Under the pieces are notes generated by a model. It had not been told where the DNA came from. It did not search any database and saw nothing but the letters and a program-made list of their open reading frames with translations. The translations under genes and the position numbers were made by a program. A stretch of DNA of 64,000 nucleotides from Pleodorina starrii (taxonomy: Eukaryota > Chlorophyta > Chlorophyceae > Chlamydomonadales > Volvocaceae), in NCBI GenBank assembly GCA_030267565.1, contig BRXU01000009.1, forward strand, positions 952,001 through 1,016,000, written 5' to 3'. Shown in pieces: positions 1-11,739 of this stretch. The stretch's first letter is position 1. The number at the start of each line of letters is the position of its first letter.

Positions 1-3000
1 CACGGACACACGCACACGGACACACGCACACGGACACACGCACACGGACACACGCACACGGACACACGCACACGGACACACGCACACGGACACACGCACA
101 CGGACACACGCACACGGACACACGCACACGGACACACGCACACGGACACACGCACACGGACACACGCACACGGACACACGCACACGGGCACACGCACACG
201 GACACACGCACACGGACACACGCACACGGACACGCACACGGACACACGCACACGGACACACGCACACGGACACACGCACACGGGCACACGCACACGGGCA
301 CACGCACACGGACACACGCACACGGACACACGCACACGGACACACGCACACGGTCACACGCACACGGTCACACGCACACGGACACACGCACACGGACACA
401 CGCACACGGACACACGCACACGGACACACGCACACGGACACACGCACACGGACACACGCACACGGACACACGCACACGGGCACACGCACACGGGCACACG
501 CACACGGGCACACGCACACGGGCACACGCACACGGACACACGCACACGGACACACGCACACGGACACACGCACACAGGACACACGCACACAGGACACACG
601 CACAAGGACACACGCACACGGACACACGCACACGGGCACACGCAAACGGGCACACGCACACGGACACACGCACATGGTCACACGCACATGGACACGCGCA
701 CATGGACACACGCACACGGACACACGCACACGGACACACGCACACGGGCACACGCACACGGGCACACGCACACGGACACACGCACACGGACACACGCACA
801 CGGACACACGCACACTGACACACGCACACGGACACACGCACACGGACACACGCACACGGACACACGCACACGGACACACGCACACGGACACACGCACACG
901 GACACACGCACACGGACACACGCACACGGTCACACGCACATGGACACACGCACACGGACACACGCACACAGGACACACGCACACGGACACACGCACACGG
1001 ACACAGCACACGGGCACACGCACACGGACACACGCACACGGACACACGCACACGGGCACACGCACACGGACACACGCACACGGACACACGCACACGGGCA
1101 CATGCACACGGGCACACGCACACGGGCACACGCACACGGGCACACGCACGCACACGGACACACGCACACGGACACACGCACACGGACACACGCACACAGG
1201 ACACACGCACACAGGACACACGCACAAGGACACACGCACACGGACACACGCACACGGACACACGCACACGGACACACGCACACGGGCACACGCACACGGA
1301 CACACGCACACGGACACACGCACACAGGACACACGCACACAGGACACACGCACACGGACACACGCACACGGACACACGCACACGGACACACGCACACGGA
1401 CACACGCACACGGACACACGCACACGGACACACGCACACGGACACACGCACACGGACACACGCACACGGACACACGCACACGGACACACGCACACGGGCA
1501 CACGCACACGGACACACGCACATGGTCACACGCACATGGACACGCGCACATGGACACACGCACACGGACACACGCACACGGACACACGCACACGGGCACA
1601 CGCACACGGGCACACGCACACGGACACACGCACACGGACACACGCACACGGACACACGCACACGGACACACGCACACGGACACACGCACACGGACACACG
1701 CACACGGACACACGCACACGGACACACGCACACGGACACACGCACACGGACACACGCACACGGACACACGCACACGGACACACGCACACGGTCACACGCA
1801 CATGGACACACGCACATGGACACACGCACACGGACACACGCACACAGGACACACGCACACGGACACACGCACACGGACACAGCACACGGGCACACGCACA
1901 CGGACACACGCACACGGACACACGCACACGGGCACACGCACACGGACACACGCACACGGACACACGCACACGGGCACACGCACACGGACACACGCACATG
2001 GACACACGCACACGGACACACGCACACGGACACACGCACACGGACACACGCACACGGACACACGCACACGGACACACGCACACGGACACACGCACACAGG
2101 ACACACGCACACGGACACACGCACACGGGCACACGCACACGGACACACGCACACGGGCACACGCACACGGACACACGCACACGGACACACGCACACGGAC
2201 ACGCACACGGACACACGCACACAGGACACACGCACACGGACACACGCACACGGGCACACGCACACGGGCACACGCACACGGACACACGCACACGGACACA
2301 CGCACACGGACACACGCACACGGGCACACGCACACGGGCACACGCACACGGACACACGCACACGGACACACGCACACGGACACACGCACACGGACACACG
2401 CACACAGGACACACGCACACGGACACACGCACACGGACACACGCACACGGACACACGCACACGGACACACGCACACGGGCACACGCACACGGACACACGC
2501 ACACGGTCACACGCACACGGACACACGCACACGGGCACACGCACACGGAGACACGCACACCGGACACACGCACACGGGCACACGCACACGGACACACGCA
2601 CACGGACACACGCACACGGACACACGCACACCGGACACACGCACATAGGACACACGCACACGGACACACACACACGGACACACGCACACGGACACACGCA
2701 CACGGACACACGCACACGGACACACGCACACGGGCACACGCACACGGACACACGCACACGGACACACGCACACGGACACACGCACACGGTCACACGCACA
2801 CGGACACACGCACACGGACACACGCACACGGACACACGCACACGGACACACGCACACGGACACACGCACACGGACACACGCACACGGACACACGCACACG
2901 GACACACGCACACGGACACACGCACACGGACACACGCACACGGACACACGCACACGGACACACGCACACGGACACACGCACACGGACACACGCACACGGA

Positions 3001-3942
3001 CACACGCACACGGACACACGCACACGGACACACGCACACGGACACACGCACACGGACACACGCACACGGACACACGCACACGGACACACGCACACGGTCA
3101 CACGCACATGGACACACGCACATGGACACACGCACACGGACACACGCACACAGGACACACGCACACGGACACACGCACACGGACACACGCACACGGACAC
3201 ACGCACATGGACACACGCACACGGACACACGCACACGGACACACGCACACGGACACACGCACACGGACACACGCACACGGACACACGCACACAGGACACA
3301 CGCACACGGACACACGCACACGGACACACGCACACGGACACACGCACACGGACACACGCACACGGACACACGCACACGGACACACGCACACAGGACACAC
3401 GCACACGGACACACGCACACGGACACACGCACACGGACACACGCACATGGACACACGCACACGGGCACACGCACACGGACACACGCACACGGACACACGC
3501 ACACGGACACACGCACACGGACACACGCACACGGACACACGCACACAGGACACACGCACACGGACACACGCACACGGACACACGCACACGGACACACGCA
3601 CACGGGCACACGCACACGGACACACGCACACGGACACACGCACACGGACACACGCACACGGGCACACGCACACGGGCACACGCACACGGACACACGCACA
3701 CGGACACACGCACACGGACACACGCACACGGACACACGCACACAGGACACACGCACACGGACACACGCACACGGACACACGCACACGGACACACGCACAC
3801 GGGCACACGCACACGGGCACACGCACACGGACACACGCACACGGGCACACGCACACGGACACACGCACACGGACACACGCACACGGACACACGCACACGG
3901 AGACACGCACACCGGACACACGCACATCGGACACACGCACAT
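1..3942. repeat. 14-bp minisatellite array (unit GGACACACGCACAC)
   Basis: About 280 tandem copies of a 14-bp unit run from the window edge to about 3942, so the true array is longer. Variants include GGGCACACGCACAC, GGTCACACGCACAT, a 15-bp form with an extra A before GG, and 12-bp forms near 228 and 2200. Higher-order order is visible. The block with the unique GGACACGCGCACATGG appears at about 673 and again at 1521. A block ending in CACAAGG appears at about 572 and 1194. A CATGG-marked block near 1801 recurs near 3107. The + strand almost lacks T, so the array has no stop codons in any frame. Its long 'proteins' (up to about 1,200 residues of His/Thr/Arg or Cys/Val repeats) are composition artefacts. 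Confidence 0.97.
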
Positions 3943-4836
3943 GACCCATGGGCCCACGCAGCCTCGACCCATCCATGGGCCCAGCGTTGGATCCGCTGGT
4001 CCGCTACACACGGCCTGCTTACACCAAAAGCGGGACTGCTGGAGGCCCTTACTAGTATCAGTTACCGATTTTGGTTTCATAATTACTTCTTATATGGATA
4101 CCCGCACGCATGTAACTCGTTACGCCCAGGTATGGAGGCTCAGTAGTGCTTTTTACACGAAAACCAAGACAATGTCCCGCCACATCCGCGTGTACCTCAA
4201 GCCTAAATCAAGCCCATTTTATCTTGCGTTGATTGTATGCCACCTGTTAACGGTCAAGATTTAATGCACGGTGACAGAAGTACAATGCTTCGTCGACGAT
4301 ATTAAAGCTGTCAGCTGGGAGCCAACATGAACTATTATATATTGAGGTCTGAGTCGCAGGCCAAACACCGTCCGATGCTGCCATGTTATGATGCTGATGT
4401 CGAACGTTCTTGTCGAAGGAGTCATCGTTACGCAACGTACGGATGAGTAACGGGATTCGGGCGAGGTTTTCCGTGCCTAAGAAAATAAGACAAGCTGATT
4501 AGAAAAATACAAGCTCCGTGAGCTTCGTCCCAGAAGTACGCAAGCGACGACGGCATGCTATGCAAAGTGAACGCACGTGCGTCGCGATAGGCAGCGCAGA
4601 TACGACAGGGCAACCAGTTGCGATCAACACGCCATAGATCTACAAGAGCAATATAACCATACATCATAGAAAACGTGTTGACGGCTGAGTTAATGTAGGC
4701 CATGATAAAATTCAACCGCTATTCCGTACGAGTCTCGGAGTACCGGCTATTTATCTGCACGCCGTCCACAACTCATAGTCAGGTAAAATATTAGATGCTT
4801 GCTAATAATAAACTCTCAGAAAGGTGGTTTGGATCT
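3943..4836. other. intergenic, no gene recognised
   Basis: This is the transition out of the minisatellite. Two copies of a CCATGGGCCCA motif lie at about 3944-3986. The sequence is then less GC-rich than the gene regions. No conserved protein, RNA gene or radical-SAM (HydE) exon was found on either strand. It probably holds the promoter and 5' UTR of the HydF gene. Confidence 0.6.
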
Positions 4837-7800
4837 ATGACTGCAGCTTTAACGTCGATCCGTGTGTCGTTAGTTTCGAGTCGTGGTGGTTACGGAGGGC
4901 TGGGGACACAGAGGACGCAGATGCGGTCAATTCTTGCGGGTACTCAGCTTAGGTCATCAGCTGTGACACAGAAAGACATATTTAAGAAGCAGTTGTCGAG
5001 CACTTCTTCGCTCGTCCACAGGGGCACTCTCGATGCGGCCAATCAGTCACTTCCGAGGCGAGCTGCGTGCACAGGTAGCCACATACGTATGTACTATTTT
5101 TGCTCCAGACCCGTTGTGCTATATAGTGTTTTCAATTAAGGATTGAGTTGTTTCGTTGCGCCAACAGGGAAGTCCTGGCCGCCAAGTGTGACCATCTGCG
5201 CGGCCGATGGGCCCGGCGCGCCTGCTACTTGCCGCGGCTGTCCGAAGATCGCCACCACCAGTGCCTCGTTTGCACCGCGAATCAACATCGGCGTTTTCGG
5301 TGCTATGAACACGGGTGAGCTATAACCCGGGCAAAGAGGCTGTTCCACGGCGGCTGCAGGCACACCAGCGGGCGCGACGCCCTGTATGCTCGGGATCCCC
5401 ATTGTATATGTGCGTGGTGTTTGCACCATCGCTTTTCCGCATTCCCGCTTGCTGCCCTGTATGCGTCTTCTACGCCCCTTCTGATCAATCCATGATGATA
5501 ATCCCCCTTCCCCGCGTACTCTCTTTGCCTCTCCTGAGCGAGGCACCACAGGCAAGTCCAGTCTGCTGAACGCGCTGGCCCAGCAGGAGGCTGGCTGCGT
5601 TGCGGAAGCCACGCCTTACCCCGCCACCGATGTCAAGACCGTGCTCCTGGAGCTGCACGAGCTGGGTCCCGTAAAGCTGCTTGACACGGTGATGAGTCTG
5701 GAATTGGACGAGCAGCTGTTCGACGATCTGAGGCGTCGCAAGGCGCTGGATTGCCTAAAGGAGTGTGACGTGGCGGTGGTGGTGGTGGACAGCGACAGCC
5801 TGGGCCGGGCGAGGTATGCAGAAGAGGAGAGGGCTAGCTGCTATGTAATGGCTGGCTGGGTGCCCTGCGCTGGAACAAGCATTCACAGAGAGGAGAGGTG
5901 CCAGGTTAATGTATCGCAGAAGGCTGTTTCCATCTTTGGAGGACCTACCCTGCCTGCCCTCACCTCTATCTGCTACCCCCGCTTGCTCGAGTGCCCCGCA
6001 GGTCCCAGCCCGGCTACAACCCCTCCAGCCACCTTGCCTGGGAGCGGCACGTTGTGGAGCAGGCACCCACGTACGGGGTGAGTGCGTGACTGGGGCTCCG
6101 ACCCATGGGTCCCACGCCGCACGAACGGACAGCCGCCAAGCCGCCTTCCCTTCCAAATGCCGCATCCGCGCTGTGTCAGTTGATGTCGCCAGTACCTTGC
6201 CGCGCTGTTATAAGGGCACCGCCCGTTGGCCTCATGCCCACTCGCCGCGCACCGCCCCACCCTCAGGGCTCCCCCGTGTTGCTGCTCAACATCAAGCCCT
6301 CCTCCCCTGGCGGGCCAACCCCCTCCCCTGCGGAGGTGGAGGAGATGTTGGCGGAGGCACACAAAGCTCTCGATCCTGCGGGCAAGGTATGGAGGCAGGG
6401 TTCCTGAATTGTGCATATCATGGTGTTTCACCTAGCAATGCCGCTACGTGCCAGCTGCCTGACTCCCCATGTGTCGTATTCACAAATCGACGGCACCTTC
6501 TGACCCTGTTCTGCGGCGTCCCCGGCGGGAACTCCCCGCTACTTCGTCCGCTGACAGATCCCGGCCATGGCCCTGGACCTGGACAGCATTCCGCAGCAAC
6601 AGCGGAGCAAGAGATTCGCGCAGGTCGTCAAGGTGGGCGGCCAACCTCGAGCGGACTGCTCTGACCAAACTCAAACAAGCAAAAACAGTTACGTAACCCA
6701 CCCCGTAATATCTTGTCGAAGTTTTCCATCTCCTGGTACATCCGTCCGTACCATACTGTGTACGGTATTGTCCCCGCCACCGCCCTGCCTCCCTGCCGCG
6801 CAGATGGGCGCCCAGCGCTCCCCCCGCAGCTTGGGCCTGGCCCCTCACGGCTGCCTACCCAAGTGGTTGTTGAGACAAGGCGCCATGATTCTCATGGTAA
6901 TTCCCATGGATGCGGAGACCCCGGGTGGGCGGCTGATGCGGCCGCAGGCCATGGTGCAGGAGGAGGCCATCCGCCACTCCGTCTCCGTACTGAGCATGAG
7001 GCCGGACCTTGATGCGGCACGAAACAAGCTGGGCCCCGAGGCGTACGATGCAGAGCGGTACCGCTTCCGCAGGCTCATCAAGCTGCTTCAGGACAACAAG
7101 GCCGGTCCGGTGCTGGTGGTGACCGACTCTCAGGCTGTGGACGTGGTTCACCCCTGGACCCTGGATCCCGTCACCGGGTCCCCGCTGGTTCCCTTCACCA
7201 CCTTCTCCATCTGTATGGCCTACTCCATGAGCGGTGGCCGCCTGGACTCGTGGGTGGGCGGACTGGAGGCGCTGGAGGGGCTGCAGGAGGTGAGGCAGGG
7301 ACAATCAAGCATGGGTGAGGGTCTGAAACTAAGAATGTGGAGTGGTTTGTCGTTTGCCGCCGTACTGTGCTTAGGGGACTCCATACCCAACATCGTAATG
7401 TCCAACATCGTTATGTCGCTCGTCTGCATCTGACGTCTTTTCCGGCATCTACCTTTGGTTTCGCACGGCGACCGAGTGCTGGTTTCGGAGGCCTGTAGCT
7501 TCAACCGCATCACCAAAGAGTGCAACGATATTGGCATGGTGCAGGTGTGGCGGAAGCGCGGGACCGGGATACATTACTTGGCCGCAGTGGGCCTGACATT
7601 GGGTTGGGTGACGTGGGCGGCAGGAGCAGGAGGGCAGCGGTCCGGCGCAAAGTGAGGTGTGGGGACTAGACGCGCTTCAATGGCTCGGAGCGAACTCGCC
7701 CAAATATGCAACTACCGCGCCTTCCTCCGCTCATCGCCTTGGCCTGCAGATTCCGGAGAAGCTGGAGCACATTACGGGCGGCAAGAGGCTGCGGATCGAC

Positions 7801-8619
7801 CACACATACGGCCGAAGTAGGAAGAAATAAAGCTGCTCGCGTACTATGACTAGTAAACCCTAGCTATGACTAGTGGACGACACGTTCGTGTTGGGGGTTT
7901 CGTTTCTTGCTACCATACATCAGGCGTAGCACGGGCGAGATAGACCCTGCGAGCCTGGGTGGTGCACGCGGAACCAGGTCTCCCATCCGCTGTGCCCACC
8001 GGTCTCGACCCGCATACCTCCCTCCACACGCTGGCTCATCCGGACCGTTTTTACGCGTCCTTCCCTACCTCCTTCCCAGCTCTCATTTCCTGTCCTTATC
8101 TTTTTCTATCCCCACCCCTGCAGAGTTCCCCGAGCTTGAGAGCGGTCAACTGGGTCAGTACAAGGTGGCGCTCCACTGCGGGGCCTGCATGATCGACCAA
8201 CAGAAGGTGAGGGACCACGCATTCATCCAGAGCCGCAGAAGACAGCGTGCGTGCATGTCCCCACGCACCTTTGTGCTGCCGACAGCATGACATGACGCTG
8301 TGACGTGCTCACCGACGCCGAGTGCCAAGCTGCAGGCTGCCAACCCTCCTTCCATTCCCCCTCCCCCCTCGATCGCTTTCAGGTCAACCAGAGACTGGCC
8401 AACCTGGCCGAGGCCCACGTGCCCGTCACCAACTACGGAATGTTCTTCTCCTACGCGGCGGCCCCCACTTCGCTGCGCCGCGCGTTGGAGCCCTGGGGCC
8501 TGGAGCCACCGCAGCTGCCGCTCGCCGCCACGGCCGTGATGCCCGGCTGCGAGGGAGGCGCGGGCTGCGACGGGGCCACGAGGCAGGGCATGGAACCTTT
8601 GGGGGCGGGTCGGGCGTGA
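4837..8619 (+). CDS. HYDF: [FeFe]-hydrogenase maturation GTPase HydF, organelle-targeted, not fused to HydE
   Basis: HydF is the scaffold GTPase that carries the 2Fe precursor of the [FeFe]-hydrogenase H-cluster; in algae it acts in the chloroplast. Proposed exons: 4837-5074, 5168-5314, 5552-5813, 6002-6077, 6267-6386, 6558-6632, 6804-7289, 7467-7544, 7750-7816, 8124-8206, 8383-8619 (phases agree; about 622 aa). Exon 1 encodes a Ser/Arg/Thr-rich leader that looks like a transit peptide; this exon is inferred from phase only. The P-loop GAMNTGKSS is split by an intron. Later landmarks are LGPVKLLDT, VIPMDAETPGGRL, VTDSQAVDVVHPWTLD, SEACSFNRITKECNDIG and LHCGACMID. Oddities: switch I reads PYPATD, G3 reads DTVM instead of DxxG, the CxH of the usual CxH...HCxxC cluster motif is CSF, and exon 8 follows AC rather than AG. 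In Chlamydomonas HydF is the C-terminal half of the HYDEF fusion; no HydE exon lies upstream here. Confidence 0.85.
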
Positions 8620-9817
8620 GGCCGGTTCCCATGCATGTCGGAGCCGTTCGATAGCAACATTGATAATGGAAGGTGAACGCCTGTTAAGGCTAACACCGCC
8701 CTAACCACATGTTTGGGGTTTACCTGCTGCTGGCAGGGTGTTAGGTGGGTGGAATGCACAAAGTAAAGACGGAACAGACCGTGCCCACAAACGGACAGGT
8801 CGGTACTTTAGTTGTTAGGAAGGATTATGTCATGTGCACGTGAGAGTCCCTTCCGTCGTTCCGAGTTACTTTTGTGCTGGATGTGTGATACACATCCTAC
8901 ATACAGTGCGCTATATGTGATGCAGATCCTACACGACAGAGCCCTGAACATTTCGAGCACTTGGTAGGCTGCTGGGTCATTTTTCCGTTCATTCTATCTG
9001 GCGTTCATTCGTGTGGAACGAAAATAATTTTGAGCCCTGTATGTGCACTCCACTTTGCGCGTGTGCCTCCGCAAGGGACGTAACGTTCATGGCGACCCAG
9101 TAAATGTGCTGGCATTAGCTAACTGGGTGGTGCGTGGCTAGCTAGCTGTACTTACCTAGCAGCCGGCCATGTGTTTTCTTTGGATGAAGGTGCGGCGGTT
9201 TGGGAAGCTTGCGTGTATACGTCTACCCCGCCCTTGGTTAGGTTGTTGTGCGGCTGGCAAGAGATTTGGATCGGTGCACTGGCCGCCGCAGGCGAGTCGT
9301 CATGATGGTGTATGCCGGGGGGGACACACTTGCCTTCATCTTTTAATACAAGGGTTGCGTACGTGCTTACGTGGTATGTGTTGGCTGTGTACGGTTGTTT
9401 CGTTGTTTGCTATATTTGCATGTATCATTTCGATGTATGTCTTTCTTCCACTTGGTGGTGGTATCTATCTGCGAATGCGGCGTGTCTGTACGTCTGGTAG
9501 GGTGTTCAGCAGGTCCGCCCGGCATGCGTACGTGCACCTTCTAGTGTTACGTATTACTCCATTATTACACTTATGAACAAGCACCGGCCAAATGTATAGT
9601 ACTACTGCTGTTAAGTCTGACTTCTTTGCACGGCTGGGTGAGAGCGGGCCCAGGCGTGCGTGGAGAGGCAGTGAGGGCGGGCATCAGGGCAACAAATTAC
9701 CGGTAGTTAGGTTCGTTGGCGCGAGGATTGGCGGACTGTGCCTAGAATTGGATGGCAGCCGCCGTACGTCGTATTCGTTCCTGCTGCAGCAAGTACGCCC
9801 AGAGGCGAAGGGCGCTA
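8620..9817. other. 3' flank/intergenic, no gene recognised
   Basis: Contains the HydF 3' UTR and AT-richer intergenic DNA with short T/G-rich stretches. No conserved reading frame, RNA gene or long repeat was seen. Confidence 0.6.
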
Positions 9818-10079
9818 GTGCCAAGCAGGGTGGCTATCTTAAGATATGAATATATATTCGGGGGAAAATTTTGGAAATCTGAAGATACTTTTGCCGTGCA
9901 AAAAGCTGAAGGTTTAGATAATCCGGCCTCACAGGTGGGCATGATATCTCCAGGGGCCGTGTTTAGCCGGGAAAATCCCCTCCTAGACAGATCCTGACAG
10001 ATACTCTCAGCGCTTCTGAGCCAGGAGTATCTCCGGCCGTAGATACTCGGCAAAATAAGATAGCCACCCTGGTGCCAAG
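9818..10079. mobile_element. non-autonomous hAT-like MITE (246 bp) with 8-bp target duplication
   Basis: The element spans 9826-10071. It starts CAGGGTGGCTATCTTA and ends with the exact reverse complement of those 16 bases. It is flanked on both sides by the direct repeat GTGCCAAG (9818-9825 and 10072-10079). CAGGG-type ends plus an 8-bp target duplication are the hallmark of hAT-superfamily elements. It has no transposase frame, so it would need a transposase in trans. Ends and duplication are perfect, which suggests recent insertion. Confidence 0.9.
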
Positions 10080-10533
10080 TAGACGTCCCTGATGGACAAG
10101 CTTCGGGAGGCGTGCACATACATGTGCCGTACATGTGCACATATATGTGCGGGTCGATCGGTACTTGCGGCATGGATGGCATATTGTGGTTGTAAGCGGT
10201 TTATGGAGGCAATGCACTTTGTAGGATAGATTGATTGATCTGCAGCCGACCACCGAAAGAACGACCGGGGGCCCTGCTGCCTGCTGCCCCACGCCCCCAC
10301 CCCTCAAAAGTACGGGTGGCAGGATGCCTTTATTCCGTCCAGCGCATGGATGTGTGGTCGGCGCAGCAACAGCTTGTACTCAGCAGCGGAAGGTTGCACT
10401 TTCGTTGCCGGCCAGGAGGCAAAGCAGACACATGGCTGCGAGGCTGAGGAAGACATGTTTTTTTCGGGTGCGCGAAACAGAGCACGATACGGTGAAAAAA
10501 GCCAAATGGTTGTTCGTCGGCTGCTGGCTGCGC

Positions 10534-10587
10534 GCAGAATTAGATTTTATCTATTTTTCTCTAATTCTGCAGGCATAGTATGCCTGC
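10534..10587. repeat. two adjoining inverted repeats
   Basis: GCAGAATTAGA at 10534-10544 is the exact inverse of TCTAATTCTGC at 10560-10570, leaving a 15-base T-rich loop. It is followed directly by GCAGGCATAGTATGCCTGC at 10569-10587, which is self-complementary around its centre. The function is unknown; it could be a MITE remnant or an RNA hairpin. Confidence 0.7.
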
Positions 10588-11143
10588 AGCGGAATTTCGT
10601 AGGACCTTGGTCCCGCCCGGGTTTCGCCCGACGTGGCATACGTAATAATTTATTATTTGCCCCGTCCCCCATCCATTAGTCGATTCCTGATGAAAGAAGA
10701 GGCGCTCATGGGGTAGCTGCTCCGTCTGCGCCTGTCTGCGCTACGATAATGGATGCTGCACGCACCCTACATGTTATGATGTACATGCCATACGTTATGT
10801 GCCGTTAAATTAGTCGAAACTATTAGGGTTGTAAACCGCCCGGCGAATGAGACTCGACGATCTGGCCAAAACACCCGTCCGTGTGTGCGGATCAGCACGT
10901 AGCACCGTATGGCGGTGATTGATCTACGTGGGAGAGATTCCATGAAGGATGAAAGGATGCGCGGCGGCGACAGCCGGCAGTACAGGGCTTCGACAGTGGG
11001 TGTTCACCCGCCGGAAAAAGGGGATGCTAATGCAAATGGGTCAAGATATGCTTAAACGTGTAAGGTTATAATTGTTCGCCTGTCAATCGGGTAATAATAC
11101 CCTAACAACGAGCATCGCTCATCATTACGTGTACTGCTGCGTG

Positions 11144-11159
11144 ACCGCGGCGCCGCGGT
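11144..11159. repeat. perfect 16-bp palindrome ACCGCGGCGCCGCGGT
   Basis: Exact palindrome of G/C-rich sequence in otherwise AT-richer DNA, about 580 bp upstream of the transhydrogenase start. It may be a dimeric protein site or chance. Confidence 0.6.
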
Positions 11160-11739
11160 TGGCTTTGTTGCGGTCTTTTGTACACAAATGATCCCGTAAT
11201 CCTATTCGTGAAATCCTGATCCATCTGCAATATACAGCACGTCATGTCAACTTAGAATGCGAGCAAGAATGATGTAGTTTGCGTATCCCTGCGTATCTGC
11301 CCTGCCTTCAAGGGCCTTACCTGGCATATCGAGCGCAGAGGCCTCTGAAACGCTACAAGCCATGTCAATAATATGATTCTATTGAGTGTTTTTTGATGCA
11401 GCCAGATGCGTTGCACCTTTACGTTACAGTACCAGTACGTATCTTGCCGGATGCATGTGGACGAGCAAACCGTCGTTGTCGATCGGTACCGCCATACACT
11501 TCTTCGTTGTTAAATACCACGCCATGCAAAAAAGATAATTGTTCAGAGTGTATCGACATTGTGGTTTAGCTGAGACGGTTAAGTTATTCCTCCAGAAGTG
11601 CCGGAAGCCCAAATTGCAATGAAGGTAATTTACAGCCGCAGGCAGGATTGGCTCTTGCCTACCCGCACCACGCATCGTCGGTAAGAATGGGCAGCGTCCT
11701 TTTCGGCTTGTGGACCGTCGGCTGGCGTTACGTGTGGCC

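Larger units (their letters stand above)
10080..11739. other. intergenic with hairpins and palindromes, no gene recognised
   Basis: No conserved protein or RNA gene. It holds nested ACATGTGCACAT palindromes near 10110-10150, a hairpin pair at 10534-10587 and a perfect 16-bp GC palindrome at 11144-11159. The last few hundred bases are presumably the promoter and 5' UTR of the transhydrogenase gene. Confidence 0.6.

Noticed and set aside
1..3942. Could the regular array be a CRISPR?
   Set aside because: Units are 14 bp with no unique spacers and the context is eukaryotic.
354..4264. Open frames of up to about 1,200 codons over the left array
   Set aside because: The array almost lacks T on + (A on -), so stops cannot occur. 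All six frames are open and encode only repeat translations.
4270..5140. HydE (radical SAM) exons upstream of HydF
   Set aside because: Both strands were read for CxxxCxxC and HydE blocks; none found.
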